Assembly (NCBI GenBank): GCA_041940305.1
Contig: JBGTSJ010000001.1
Coordinates: 186,001 to 250,000 of the forward strand
Length of the DNA: 64,000 bases
Source: JBGTSJ01 sp041940305
Lineage (GTDB): Bacteria; Planctomycetota; Planctomycetia; Planctomycetales; Planctomycetaceae
Direction of reading: 5' to 3'
Positions 34,570 to 43,302 of this stretch are shown one piece after another; position 1 is the stretch's first letter; the number at the start of each line of letters is the position of its first letter. Below the pieces are notes generated by a model. It did not search any database. It was given only the letters and a program-made list of their open reading frames with translations, and was not told the DNA's origin. The translations under genes and the position numbers were made by a program.

Positions 34570-35547
34570 TCATGCCATAACCGGATGAGTGGCGCGGGCC
34601 GCGAACCATTCGACGGTCTGGGGCAGGCCAGCTTCGACCGTTGTCTGCGGGGACCAGCCCAGTTCGCGCCGCGCCTTGGCAGAGTCGATCAGGCTGCACC
34701 GCAGATCACCCGGGCGGGGAGGTCCGAACCGAGCGGAGGGCACGACGGCTCCCGGACCAGACCTCCGCAGCACGGACTGGCAGGCTTCGCGCAGCCGGCC
34801 GGCCAGCTGATTGACGTCCGTCGGGACCCCCGTGCCAATGTGATACAGGTGGAAGCCCTGCTGCAGATCGGTCTCCAGGGCCAAGGCGTTCGCCCGTGCG
34901 ACATCCGGCCCGTAGACATAGTCGCGAATGTACAGCCCGTCACCGTTGATCGTCGCAGGCTCCGCGGCGAGCATTCTACGGCAGAAAACGGCCACGACTC
35001 CTGCCTCGCCGTGAGGATTCTGCCGCGGCCCGTAGACGTTGGCATAGCGGAGGGCGACGCACGTGAGCCCCCGTTCGCGGGCGAAAAACTCCAGATAACG
35101 CTCGCCCGTCCACTTGGCGATGCCGTAGGGTGAAATAGGCCCCGTGGGAAAGCTCTCGTCCGCGGGCTGCGTCGCTTCGCCCTGCAACACCGCGACTGAT
35201 GATGCGAACACGACCCTGCGTACTCCGACGCGGGCGGCCTCCGCGAGCACGTTCAACAATCCGACGATGTTGACCTGGGCGTCCCGGCCTGGTTCGCGCA
35301 TCGAAACGCTGACGGAGATCTGTGCGGCCTGATGCGAGACGGCGTCGGGACGAAAGTCGTCGAAGATGTCCGCGATCGCGTCCCGGTCGCTTACGTCCGC
35401 CTGAAACAGCTCCACCTCCGGAGGGAGATTCTCGGGCGAGCCGCTGCTGAGATCGTCAATGACCGCGCAGGTGTGGCCGCGCTCGCGCACTGCATCCACG
35501 ATGTGGCTGCCGATGAAGCCCGCTCCTCCGGTCACAAGAATTCGCAT
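34570..35547 (-). CDS. NAD-dependent epimerase (UDP-glucose 4-epimerase-like)
   Basis: 325 aa from ATG at 35547. TGGAGFIGSHIVDA, catalytic Y-x3-K in SPYGIAKWTGERY, and VALRYANVYGPRQNP with GDGLYIRDYVY. In the catalytic Ser region FASSVAVLQGEA replaces the common SSxxxYG with VLQG. It probably epimerises a UDP-hexose; substrate unknown. 117 bp upstream of the UXS-like gene, likely the same pathway. Confidence 0.85.
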   Translation of the reverse strand: MRILVTGGAGFIGSHIVDAVRERGHTCAVIDDLSSGSPENLPPEVELFQADVSDRDAIADIFDDFRPDAVSHQAAQISVSVSMREPGRDAQVNIVGLLNVLAEAARVGVRRVVFASSVAVLQGEATQPADESFPTGPISPYGIAKWTGERYLEFFARERGLTCVALRYANVYGPRQNPHGEAGVVAVFCRRMLAAEPATINGDGLYIRDYVYGPDVARANALALETDLQQGFHLYHIGTGVPTDVNQLAGRLREACQSVLRRSGPGAVVPSARFGPPRPGDLRCSLIDSAKARRELGWSPQTTVEAGLPQTVEWFAARATHPVMA

Positions 35548-35782
35548 GATCCGCAAATCCGGTGTTGGTGGTGGAATCATCAGGTCGGGTGCGCGGCCCG
35601 ACCCGCCAGGATTGCCCGGCGCCTCCTACAGTCATACACCATTGTTCGGCCCGGACCTGCGGCGGGGAGGGGCAAACGCGTGTTTTGCAGGCTGATATCC
35701 GGTATCGTACCGTCGCAATTGCGCTCAGTGGAGCGGTCGGTCGGCTGGATCTGTTCACCGCGCGGCATTGGGAGGCACATTC

Positions 35783-36133
35783 GTGCAACGCTGTTCCGCA
35801 TGCGATCACATTCATCTCGTCGAAGCCACCCAGTGCGAACGGTGCGGCGCCGCATTGTCGCCGGTGCAGGAGGACTCCGAGCCCGAGGCGTTGCGTCCCC
35901 CTCCGGGGACACTGGAAGCGGAGGTCGTGGAACTGGCGGCGACCCGCGGGAAGATCGATGCGATCAAACGCTACCGGCAGGCCCGGAACACTTCGCTCAA
36001 GGATGCGAAGGAGGCCGTCGAACGGCTGATGGATCAGTACAAAGTGGGCGCCAACGGTCGATCGGGTTGCGCCGGCCTGTTGCTTGGCCTCCTCATCGCG
36101 GGGGCATATGGGGCAGCAACCCTGGCAAACTAA
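35783..36133 (+). CDS. Zinc-ribbon protein with bL12-C-terminal-like helix and TM anchor
   Basis: 116 aa. GTG at 35783 has GGAGG at 35771-35775 with 7-nt spacing; an upstream TTG at 35768 is rejected. A 4-Cys ribbon (CSACD ... CERCG) comes first. Then GKIDAIKRYRQARNTSLKDA and KEAVERLM resemble the C-terminal domain of ribosomal protein bL12. A C-terminal hydrophobic helix (AGLLLGLLIAGAYGAA) may anchor it. Function unknown; it is not a ribosomal gene. Confidence 0.65.
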   Translation: MQRCSACDHIHLVEATQCERCGAALSPVQEDSEPEALRPPPGTLEAEVVELAATRGKIDAIKRYRQARNTSLKDAKEAVERLMDQYKVGANGRSGCAGLLLGLLIAGAYGAATLAN

Positions 36134-36143
36134 TCCCGAGGCT

Positions 36144-36551
36144 TCACCGGGAGTTCAGCAACCCCGCGGACGACTCAAAGAACTTTCTCCGACGTTGCCG
36201 GGAGCCCTGCTCGTTGCGGCTGGAGTTCTGCAGGTCTTCGAGGTTCGCGGCGCACACGCGGCAGCCGATCGTGCGCAGGTGAAACTCAACGTAGTTTGTC
36301 AGTTCGACATCAAGTGTGCCGAGCAGATAGCTGCCGAGTTGTCCGCGGGTCAGACAGCTCAATCGCTGCCGTCGCCAGATCTCGCCGACGGTATGCCCTC
36401 CCTGATCGCGTCGCCTTGCGAGCAGCGAGACCCGCTGCCGATGCGGCGCCGACGACCGGAGTTCCCTCTCAATCGCCGCCGCACGATCGGCCGGCAGCAT
36501 CTCGTCCAAATAGGCGAGCAGTTCGGCGTCGGTAATGGAAGGGTGCGGCAT
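36144..36551 (-). CDS. Putative anti-sigma-like zinc-finger protein
   Basis: 135 aa. Residues about 8-45 (DAELLAYLDEMLPADRAAAI, then RELRSS) resemble the helix of an anti-sigma ZAS finger, but without its Cys. Residues about 70-105 contain a second helix with H-x5-C-x2-C (FHLRTIGCRVCAANLEDL). The C-terminus is basic. There is no TM helix and no adjacent sigma factor gene. The anti-sigma role is inferred. Starts upstream of, and divergent from, the transketolase gene; convergent with 35783-36133. Confidence 0.6.
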   Translation of the reverse strand: MPHPSITDAELLAYLDEMLPADRAAAIERELRSSAPHRQRVSLLARRRDQGGHTVGEIWRRQRLSCLTRGQLGSYLLGTLDVELTNYVEFHLRTIGCRVCAANLEDLQNSSRNEQGSRQRRRKFFESSAGLLNSR

Positions 36552-36945
36552 GGAATGGAAGTTTCCCAGAAAGGAGTCTAACCGAAGGGGTCGGCAGGGG
36601 TCGAGGAGTCGAGCGAAAAGGGGCTTGCAGGGTGGAAGGACGCCCTTTTGCTGCCTCCCGTCTCCCGCACGAGTCGCGGCGATTCCGCAAACAGCAAGAC
36701 TTCGGGAGAGGGGTCGGGGGGAGGGTCAAGGTCGAACGCATCACCCCCTTCAGCCCCGCGGCCCCCTTTGCCGTTTCGCTTCTCCCTCGTCTCCTTGACT
36801 CCTCGAGTCCTCTTCTCCTCCCCCTCTCGAACGCCCATCCCCCTTGCGCGGATCATCCCAAATCGATTGGTTGCGGGTGTTTTTCGGCCCCGTTAGCATA
36901 CAGCCGCCATTCGTCCAACTCCGGCTTGCAGCAAGGGATTTCGTC
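36552..36945. other. Intergenic region with purine/pyrimidine-skewed low-complexity sequence
   Basis: 394 bp upstream of split transketolase. It shows GA-rich text (GGGGTCGAGGAGTCGAG at 36596-36612) and a CT-rich stretch (36780-36830, TCTTCTCCTCCCCCTCTCG). A 10-bp inverted repeat, TCGAGGAGTC near 36600 versus GACTCCTCGA near 36797, spans it. No gene identified; repetitive or regulatory DNA is possible. Confidence 0.45.
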
Positions 36946-37785
36946 GTGCCCAAAGCACTCGATGTGGAACAACTTAAGGTCAAAGCCAACGACATTCGCA
37001 AGCTGATCATCCGGATCACGACCGAGGCAGGGAGCGGGCATCCGTCCAGCAGCCTCTCGGCGACGGAGGTGGTCACGGCGCTGTACTTCGGCGGGTTCAT
37101 GAAATACGACCCGCAGAAGCCGGACGACCCCCAGCGAGACCGCTTCATCCTCAGCAAGGGACACGCCTGCCCGGTGCTCTACTCCGCGATGGCCGAGGCT
37201 GGCTACTTCCCGGTCGACGAGATCATGACGCTCCGTAAACTCGGCAGCCCTTACGAGGGGCATCCGAACATGCGGCGGCTCAAGGGAATCGAGGCCTCCA
37301 CCGGATCGCTGGGACAGGGACTCTCGATCGGCGTCGGCCACGCGCTCGCCGGCAGGATGGACAAGCAGGACTTCCACGTCTACGTGATGCTGGGCGACGG
37401 CGAGATGGGGGAAGGCCAGGTCTGGGAAGCGTTCGCCGCCGCCGACAAGTACCAGCTCGGCAACCTGACGGCCATCGTGGATCGCAACGGCTACCAGCAG
37501 ACCGGCTCCACTAAGGAAGTCCTCGACATGGCGGACATGGCCGCCAAGATCGCATCGTTCGGCTGGAACGTGCAGCGGATCAACGGCAACAGCATGGAGG
37601 AGGTCGTCGCGGCCCTGACGAAGGCCAAGGCCGTCAAGAACCAGCCGACGGCCATCGTCGCCGACACCAAGAAAGGGTACGGCATTCTGCCGATCCTCGA
37701 GACGACCGGCGACGTGAACTTTCACGGCAAGCCGTTGCCGAAGGATCTGGCGGAGAAGGCCCTGGCGTTCCTCAGCAGGTCCTGA
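36946..37785 (+). CDS. Transketolase N-terminal subunit (ThDP-binding)
   Basis: 279 aa from GTG at 36946, AAGGGA upstream. Typical: GSGHPSSSLSATEVVTALYF, FILSKGHACPVLYSA, EASTGSLGQGLSIGVGHALA and YVMLGDGEMGEGQVWEAF, followed by ThDP-binding VDRNGYQQT. It is the N-terminal half of a split transketolase; the C-terminal half is 76 bp downstream. Transketolase acts in the pentose phosphate pathway. Confidence 0.93.
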   Translation: MPKALDVEQLKVKANDIRKLIIRITTEAGSGHPSSSLSATEVVTALYFGGFMKYDPQKPDDPQRDRFILSKGHACPVLYSAMAEAGYFPVDEIMTLRKLGSPYEGHPNMRRLKGIEASTGSLGQGLSIGVGHALAGRMDKQDFHVYVMLGDGEMGEGQVWEAFAAADKYQLGNLTAIVDRNGYQQTGSTKEVLDMADMAAKIASFGWNVQRINGNSMEEVVAALTKAKAVKNQPTAIVADTKKGYGILPILETTGDVNFHGKPLPKDLAEKALAFLSRS

Positions 37786-37861
37786 AGGGACCACGCGGCA
37801 AAGTCATCTCGGCGCGTCCGATAGGCCGTGCCTCGTAGAATCATCTGGATCGAGACACGCA

Positions 37862-38827
37862 ATGTATCTTGGCGAAATCAGCGGACTGAAGCTGGGCAAG
37901 GCGACCCGGGATGCCTTTGGCGACATGCTGAAGGAACTCGGTAAGCAGAACTCGCTGCTGGTCACAGTGGACGGCGACGTCGGGAATTCGACCCGGACCG
38001 AACCGTTCGCCCTCGAATACCCAGACCGTGCATTCAACGTCGGAATCGCCGAGAGCAACATGGTGAGCGTCGCGGGAGGTCTGGCGGCCTGCGGGAAGAT
38101 CCCGGTCGTCGCGAGCTTCGCCTGCTTCCTGATGGATAACGCGTTCGATCAGATCCGCATGTCGGTGGCGTTTCCGCAGCTGAACGTGAAACTCGTCGGC
38201 TCGCACGCTGGCATCTCAATCGGCGAGGATGGCCCGTCGCAAATGGGGATCGAGGACGTCGGCCTGGCGTGCTCGCTGCCGGGAGTCACCGTCGTCGTGC
38301 CGTCAGATGCCGCCTGCACCCGCGCTGCGACTAAGGCGGTCATCGAACACAAGGGGCCGACGTATCTCCGCGTCGGCCGCGGAAAGGTCGCTGACATTTA
38401 TCCCGAGGGGATCGACTTCCAGCTTGGCAGGGCCATTCGCGTTCGCGACGGGAAGGACGCCACGATCGTGGCCAACGGACTGATGGTGGGGGCCGCGCTG
38501 GATGCGGCAACGCTGCTGGCGAAGGATGGAATCAACGTGCGGGTGCTGGACGTGCACACGATCAAGCCGATCGACGAAGCCGCCATTACGGCCGCGTCGA
38601 AGGAGACCGGCGCCGTTGTGGTGGCGGAGGAGCATCTGCATCATGGCGGGCTGGGTTCGGTCGTGGCCCAGGTGGTGGGCCAGCAGGCCCCTGCCCCCCT
38701 GGAATTCGTGAACGTCGGCGACACGTACGCGGAGAGCGGCGACCCCGACGGGCTGCTGGAGAAATACGGCCTGACTGCCGAGAATGTCGTCGCTGCCGTC
38801 CGGCGGGCCATCAGTCGCAAGCGCTGA
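37862..38827 (+). CDS. Transketolase C-terminal subunit
   Basis: 321 aa. Pyrimidine-binding half (VTVDGDVGNSTRTEPF, NVGIAESNMVSVAGGLAACG, SHAGISIGEDGPSQMGIEDV) and C-terminal domain (RVLDVHTIKPIDEAAITAAS). Together with the upstream gene it makes an enzyme of about 600 aa. ATG at 37862. It is followed after 4 bp by the GNAT gene. Confidence 0.93.
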   Translation: MYLGEISGLKLGKATRDAFGDMLKELGKQNSLLVTVDGDVGNSTRTEPFALEYPDRAFNVGIAESNMVSVAGGLAACGKIPVVASFACFLMDNAFDQIRMSVAFPQLNVKLVGSHAGISIGEDGPSQMGIEDVGLACSLPGVTVVVPSDAACTRAATKAVIEHKGPTYLRVGRGKVADIYPEGIDFQLGRAIRVRDGKDATIVANGLMVGAALDAATLLAKDGINVRVLDVHTIKPIDEAAITAASKETGAVVVAEEHLHHGGLGSVVAQVVGQQAPAPLEFVNVGDTYAESGDPDGLLEKYGLTAENVVAAVRRAISRKR

Positions 38828-38831
38828 CGCC

Positions 38832-39797
38832 GTGATCCATTATCGGACTTTCCGGAACCCGGATCCGCCGCGCATCCTCGAACTGTGGCTGCAGTGCGAG
38901 CTGGGGCGCAGCGTAGCGCGACCGCGGTCCACCGAAGCGTTCGAGATCTTCAACTATTCGCAACTGTTCTTCGATCCGCAGGGGCTGATCCTGGCCTGTG
39001 ACGGGCCGCAGATCGTCGGGCTGGTGCATGCGGGGTTCTGCTGCACTCCGGACGAGTCTCAGCTCGACATGTCGCGCGGCGTGATCTGCGTGGTGATGGT
39101 GCACCCTGGTTACCATCACCAAGGAATCGGTCGCGAACTGGTGCGGCTGGCCGAGGAGTATCTGCGCGAACGCGGGGCACAGGAGATCTTCGCCGGACCT
39201 TCGCCGCATCGCGACCCTTTCTACTTCGGGCTCTACGGGGGAACGAGACCGTCGGGGCTGCTGGAGTCGGACCGGTTCGCGGGGCCGTTTTTTTCGCGTC
39301 TCGGGTATGAGCCGGTCGAGCAGCACGGCGTCTATCAGCGAAATCTGGCCACGGCCCGCGACCCCATCAACATGCGGATCGCCACCATCCGCCGGCAGAC
39401 CGATCTGGCGGTGGCGGACCGGCCGTTTCGACCGACGTGGTGGTGGTACACGCATTTCGGGCGCTGGGACTCGGCCGGAATCGACCTGATTCGCTTCCGG
39501 CTGGTCAAGAAGGGAAGCGGCGAACCAGTTGCCGGAGTGACCGTGATCGGACTGGATCAATACATTCCCGTCTGGCAGCGGCGCGCCATCGGAATGGTCG
39601 ATCTGTTCGTCGTCGAATCGCTCCGCGGGCAGGGCTACGGCCAGACGCTGCTGGTGGAGGTGCTGCGGCGACTGCGGCAGGAGCTGATTGACGTGGCCGA
39701 GATCCACGCGCCGGACGCGAACGAACTGGCGCGCCGAGTGGTGCTGTCCGCGGGCTTCGAGAGAATCGACACCGGCGTGGTCTACCGGCGGACGTAG
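38832..39797 (+). CDS. Tandem GNAT acetyltransferase
   Basis: 321 aa from GTG at 38832. First GNAT domain: VVMVHPGYHHQGIGRELVRLAEEYL (acetyl-CoA loop). Second: VDLFVVESLRGQGYGQTLLVEVLRRL. Tandem fusions of this kind are common in planctomycetes. The acceptor is unknown. It starts 4 bp after the transketolase stop, suggesting co-transcription rather than shared function. Confidence 0.82.
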   Translation: MIHYRTFRNPDPPRILELWLQCELGRSVARPRSTEAFEIFNYSQLFFDPQGLILACDGPQIVGLVHAGFCCTPDESQLDMSRGVICVVMVHPGYHHQGIGRELVRLAEEYLRERGAQEIFAGPSPHRDPFYFGLYGGTRPSGLLESDRFAGPFFSRLGYEPVEQHGVYQRNLATARDPINMRIATIRRQTDLAVADRPFRPTWWWYTHFGRWDSAGIDLIRFRLVKKGSGEPVAGVTVIGLDQYIPVWQRRAIGMVDLFVVESLRGQGYGQTLLVEVLRRLRQELIDVAEIHAPDANELARRVVLSAGFERIDTGVVYRRT

Positions 39798-39821
39798 CGG
39801 GACGCAACAGAAAGTGTCCCG
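39798..39821. terminator. Hairpin between convergent genes
   Basis: CGGGAC, 12-nt loop, GTCCCG (39798-39803 and 39816-39821). It sits between the convergent GNAT and csrA stops. No U-tract, so terminator activity is uncertain. Confidence 0.35.
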
Positions 39822-39834
39822 GAAAGCCCCGTGC

Positions 39835-40041
39835 CTAGGCGGTGCGCTGCGGGGGACGATCGGCGGGCTCGTCGCTCCGTTCGCGCTGGATCGCCTGATA
39901 CACCTCTTCGCGGTGAATCGAAACGTGCTTCGGGGCTTCGATGCCCAGCCGCACCTTGTCACCCTGGATCGATATCACCATCAGGGTGATCGAGTCTCCA
40001 ATGATGATCTTCTCGTCCTGTTTGCGGCTAAGCACCAGCAT
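39835..40041 (-). CDS. csrA: Carbon storage regulator CsrA (paralogue 2)
   Basis: 68 aa, canonical. MLVLSRKQDEKIIIGD, KVRLGIEAPKHVSIHREEVY; L4, R6 and H43-R44-E45 are all conserved. GGGAGG precedes the ATG at 40041. The frame extends upstream to 40239 but is not CsrA-like. No flagellar genes adjoin. It contrasts with the divergent paralogue at 11806. Confidence 0.95.
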   Translation of the reverse strand: MLVLSRKQDEKIIIGDSITLMVISIQGDKVRLGIEAPKHVSIHREEVYQAIQRERSDEPADRPPQRTA

Positions 40042-40310
40042 GGTCCCGACCTCCCGTTCCACTTGCAGATTCTGCTTGTGATGATGAACTGTAGGTCGGC
40101 CGGGTGCGCCCCAGGAGGCCAATTGCGAGCGACGGGAAGAAGCCTGCCGGCGGAACTCCCGCGCAATTGCTCGAAGAATCCAGTTGTACCGCCGGCGACG
40201 AGTTGTGCGGATCTTGCGTTCTGCACGGCTTCGTGCCATCGTTCACCGAGGAATCGGGGGCTGGGTGGAAATCCAGTTGAACCGGGCATTTGCGACGGCA
40301 GAACTCAGAC

Positions 40311-40739
40311 ATGTCCGAACAGAAATCCGAGCAGCCGTGGTACGACGACGGACTGCGGTTCGAATGCACTCAGTGCGGCCACTGCTGCACGGGATCTCCC
40401 GGCTTTGTGTGGGTGGACGAGGGCGAAGTCGCCGCCATCGCAGCATACTTCGACAAGCCGGTCGGCGAGGTCCGTCTGCTGGAGACACGCCCGGTCCGGG
40501 GCCGGATCTCGCTGAACGAGTTTCCCAACGGGGACTGTATCTACCTCGATCCCCCGACGCGTCGCTGCCGCATTTATCCGGTTCGCCCGCGGCAGTGCCG
40601 CACCTGGCCGTTCTGGCGGTCCAACATCGAATCCCGCGACGCCTGGCAGCGCACCGGACAGTCCTGTCCGGGAATCGGCTGCGGAGACCTGGTGCCGCTG
40701 GATGAGATCGAGTATCGCGCTTCTCAGATCGATCTATAG
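40311..40739 (+). CDS. YkgJ-family cysteine-cluster protein
   Basis: 142 aa from ATG at 40311. CTQCGHCCTGSPGFVWV, GDCIYLDPPTRRCRIYPVRP, RQCRTWPFW, and a late CPGIGCG. These match the Zn/Fe-chelating YkgJ/CxxCxxCC family, cytoplasmic. Biochemical role is uncertain. It is divergent from csrA. Confidence 0.85.
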   Translation: MSEQKSEQPWYDDGLRFECTQCGHCCTGSPGFVWVDEGEVAAIAAYFDKPVGEVRLLETRPVRGRISLNEFPNGDCIYLDPPTRRCRIYPVRPRQCRTWPFWRSNIESRDAWQRTGQSCPGIGCGDLVPLDEIEYRASQIDL

Positions 40740-41140
40740 ATTGTCCAAGGACTTACGGTTCGAGGGGTCCCGGCGCCTCCCTGCGGGGTGGAGAAACTGT
40801 AGCGATTGCACCGGTTTTTCTGATGCTGCGGGCCTCCCGAGGCCGATAAGACTCCGGACGCATCCGTGCGCCAGGCGCGGACTGCCCCTCGTTACGGGCA
40901 GGAAAACGCTCAGCTTAGCGATGGTCTAGGAGCCGGCTGCGTCGGATGACGCGGATGGCCGCCCGGGCTGTCCCATGACCGAAAGCCCCTACGAAACATC
41001 GTCGGATACCAACCCATCTCGCTGGAAACGATCGACGCGGCTTGACAGTAAGTTGCTGCGGGCACTACAGTTGAGTCGTTCGATCCGCGACCGGTCACGT
41101 CTTGCGTGACGCGTCGCCAAGCCGGTGGGAGGGTGTCTCG
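40740..41140. other. Intergenic region upstream of the HU gene
   Basis: 401 bp. The last 100 bp hold a sigma-70-type promoter (41042-41071) and a leader hairpin GTCACG-TCTTG-CGTGAC at 41094-41110. The rest has no convincing gene; a GGTTCGAGGGG near 40756 was checked and is not part of a tRNA. Confidence 0.55.
41042..41071 (+). promoter_or_regulatory. Sigma-70-like promoter for the HU gene
   Basis: TTGACA (perfect -35) at 41042-41047, 18-bp spacer, TACAGT at 41066-41071 (4/6). It lies about 70 bp before the GTG start. Confidence 0.55.
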
Positions 41141-41563
41141 GTGACAAAGAAGGAAATCGTCAAAACCATCTCCGAAGAGTGCGGACTGACGCAGCTCAAG
41201 ACGAAGGAGATCGTGCAGAAGACATTCGAGGCGATCATCGACACCCTCGTCGAGGACGACGATCATCGGATCGAACTGCGCAACTTCGGAGTATTCGAAG
41301 TCAAGAAGCGGGCGGCCCGTAAAGCACGGAACCCCCGAACAGGTGAAAGGGTCGACGTCTCCGAGAAGTACGTGGTGACGTTCAAGCCCGGTAAGGAGAT
41401 GGAAGAACGGGTGCTGCAGTTGCAGGAAGCCTCCCAGCAACGTTCAGGCATCGGGTCCACGCAATCGCCTTCAACCACTCACGAAACACCCCGCAGCACT
41501 GAACCAGAAACGGCGGCACAGTTTACGCCGCCTGTCCCGAACCAGGCTCATGCCGGTTCCTGA
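41141..41563 (+). CDS. HU/IHF-family DNA-binding protein
   Basis: 140 aa from GTG at 41141 with GGGAGGG 7 nt upstream. TKKEIVKTISEECGLTQLKT, FGVFEVKKRAARKARNPRTG and VSEKYVVTFKPGKEM are the HU/IHF fold with the DNA-intercalating beta arm. A Ser/Thr/Pro-rich tail of about 40 residues extends beyond typical HU. Nucleoid or architectural role. Confidence 0.93.
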   Translation: MTKKEIVKTISEECGLTQLKTKEIVQKTFEAIIDTLVEDDDHRIELRNFGVFEVKKRAARKARNPRTGERVDVSEKYVVTFKPGKEMEERVLQLQEASQQRSGIGSTQSPSTTHETPRSTEPETAAQFTPPVPNQAHAGS

Positions 41564-41864
41564 CGTCGCTGCGACAGCGGACCACATCAGAACAGATTAG
41601 AGCCCGTCGGCGAATTGCCGACAATTCGACTGCGTCCCTCCTCTCAATCGCCGCAACCCCGCGGCGGGACACCCTCAACACTCGATTCACCGGCACGATG
41701 GCCCGGAACGCGGCCGCGACGGCAGACCCCTGCCGCCGACGGTCTCGCTGCGCCCATCCCCGATCCGGTCTCGCCGTAACCCCTTCCCAGGAAACATCGT
41801 GACAACTCGGACAACTGCGCGGCCCGACACCCGGGCCGATCAGCCTGCCGTTCGGAGGTCAAGT
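41564..41864. other. Intergenic region
   Basis: 301 bp. Contains a weak hairpin GTCGGC-GAATT-GCCGAC at 41606-41622 after the HU gene, without a T-run. No gene or clear promoter identified. Confidence 0.45.
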
Positions 41865-42083
41865 ATGCGTAAGTTTCTGACGTTCGCGATCCTGGCTTTC
41901 GCCGTCACCGGCAGCAGCGGCTGCGTCGTCCCCATCTGGAGCGCTAATCCCGATGTGCGGACCCGGCAGTTGATCTACCAGTCCGAAAGCCATCGGCACA
42001 TTCCCGAGATCTGGGAGCGGATCTGGGGTCTGGACATGCCGGATCTCGCGACTCCGTACCGCACGCACGGCGGCGTGATCTAG
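41865..42083 (+). CDS. Small lipoprotein of unknown function
   Basis: 72 aa from ATG at 41865 with GGAGG at 41854. Signal peptide MRKFLTFAILAFAVTGSSGC ends in the lipobox GSSGC, so a lipid-modified, envelope-anchored protein. The mature part is short and Arg/His-containing (SESHRHIPEIWERIWGLDMP), and no family is recognised. Confidence 0.75.
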   Translation: MRKFLTFAILAFAVTGSSGCVVPIWSANPDVRTRQLIYQSESHRHIPEIWERIWGLDMPDLATPYRTHGGVI

Positions 42084-42087
42084 CCGC

Positions 42088-42110
42088 AGGACGGACGTTC
42101 TGTCCGTCCT
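42088..42110 (+). terminator. 9-bp perfect hairpin after the lipoprotein gene
   Basis: AGGACGGAC-GTTCT-GTCCGTCCT starts 5 nt past the stop. No U-tract follows, so it may be a repeat or mRNA-stabilising hairpin rather than an intrinsic terminator. Confidence 0.5.
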
Positions 42111-42291
42111 CACCGGTGGCCGTGGCCTTCGGACCACTCCTGGCAGGCGTAGCGCTGCCGTGGAACTCCGTTCCACGCCCCGATACGATGCGCCACTGAC
42201 GGCCTGGACCGGCATGCGCGCCCTGCAGTGCTGCTCGGGCCTCCGCTGCCACATGTGAGTGCGGATGTCGCCGTCGCGAAGGCGATTCCGC

Positions 42292-43227
42292 ATGACTGAT
42301 CTGCGCGTCTCTCTGAACCGGCTCTCGCTGGCAAACCCGATCCTCGTCGCATCGGGGACCTTCGGCTATGCCCGGGAGATGGCCGCCTACGTCGACTTCC
42401 GCCAGCTCGGCGGCATTATCCCGAAGACGATCACGCCGCGGCCGCGGGCCGGCAATCCCACGCCGCGCACGGTCGAGACGTCCGCCGGCATGCTCAACTC
42501 GATCGGCCTCGACAACGACGGCCTGGACGTGTTCATTGAGAAGCACCTCCCATACCTGCTCTCGCTCGGGACCGCCATCATCGCCAATATCGCCGGCCGG
42601 AACACGGACGAGTTCGTGATGATGGCCGAGCGGCTGGGGCGGTTTGAAGGGTTGGCCGGGCTCGAACTGAACATCTCCTGCCCCAACGTCAGCGGCGGCG
42701 TCGACTACGGGACCGATCCGGCCCTCACGCGCGAGGTCGTCCAGTCGGTGCGGAATGCCTGCGGAACTCCGGTCATCGCCAAGCTGACTCCCAACGTGAC
42801 CAACATCGTGGCCATTGCCGAGGCCGCGGCCGAAGCCGGCGCCGACGCCGTCTCGCTGGTCAATACCTTCCAGGGAATGGCGATCGACTGGCGGCGGCGG
42901 CGGCCGGTCCTGGGAAATGTGATCGGCGGCCTCAGCGGCCCGGCCATCAAGCCGCTGGCCCTGCGCTGCGTCTGGCAGGTCGCTCAAAAGGTGCAGGTGC
43001 CGATCATCGGCATCGGCGGCATCCAGTCGCTGGATGACGTCATGGAATTCCTCGTCGCCGGCGCCTCGGCTGTGCAAATCGGAACGGCGAATTTCTACAA
43101 TCCCCAGCTGTCGGGGAGAATCGCCGCTGAGTTGTCAGCCGCACTCGATGAGTCTGGAGCAGCCAGCCTCGCCGACGTAATCGGCAGCCTGGGGAAGACG
43201 ACGGCATCGCCAGCCTGCAATCATTAA
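42292..43227 (+). CDS. pyrD: Dihydroorotate dehydrogenase (class 1B catalytic subunit)
   Basis: 311 aa from ATG at 42292. NPILVASGTFGYAREM, KTITPRPRAGNPTPR, LNISCPNVSGG (class-1B catalytic Cys), ADAVSLVNTFQGMAID and GIGGIQSLDDVMEFL. It oxidises dihydroorotate to orotate in pyrimidine synthesis. Class 1B normally pairs with PyrK, which is not in the window. Confidence 0.93.
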   Translation: MTDLRVSLNRLSLANPILVASGTFGYAREMAAYVDFRQLGGIIPKTITPRPRAGNPTPRTVETSAGMLNSIGLDNDGLDVFIEKHLPYLLSLGTAIIANIAGRNTDEFVMMAERLGRFEGLAGLELNISCPNVSGGVDYGTDPALTREVVQSVRNACGTPVIAKLTPNVTNIVAIAEAAAEAGADAVSLVNTFQGMAIDWRRRRPVLGNVIGGLSGPAIKPLALRCVWQVAQKVQVPIIGIGGIQSLDDVMEFLVAGASAVQIGTANFYNPQLSGRIAAELSAALDESGAASLADVIGSLGKTTASPACNH

Positions 43228-43302
43228 TTGAATCTACGGTCGCATGATCTGTCATTGTGCGGCTTTGCGTCTCCCCATCTTTGTGTCGGACACACCTGAT
43301 CC

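Noticed and set aside
40750..40775. GGTTCGAGGGGTCCC resembling a tRNA T-arm
   Set aside because: Flanks do not fold into a cloverleaf.
41944..43077. 377-codon minus-strand frame opposite pyrD
   Set aside because: Antisense to pyrD with class-1B motifs; no recognisable product.
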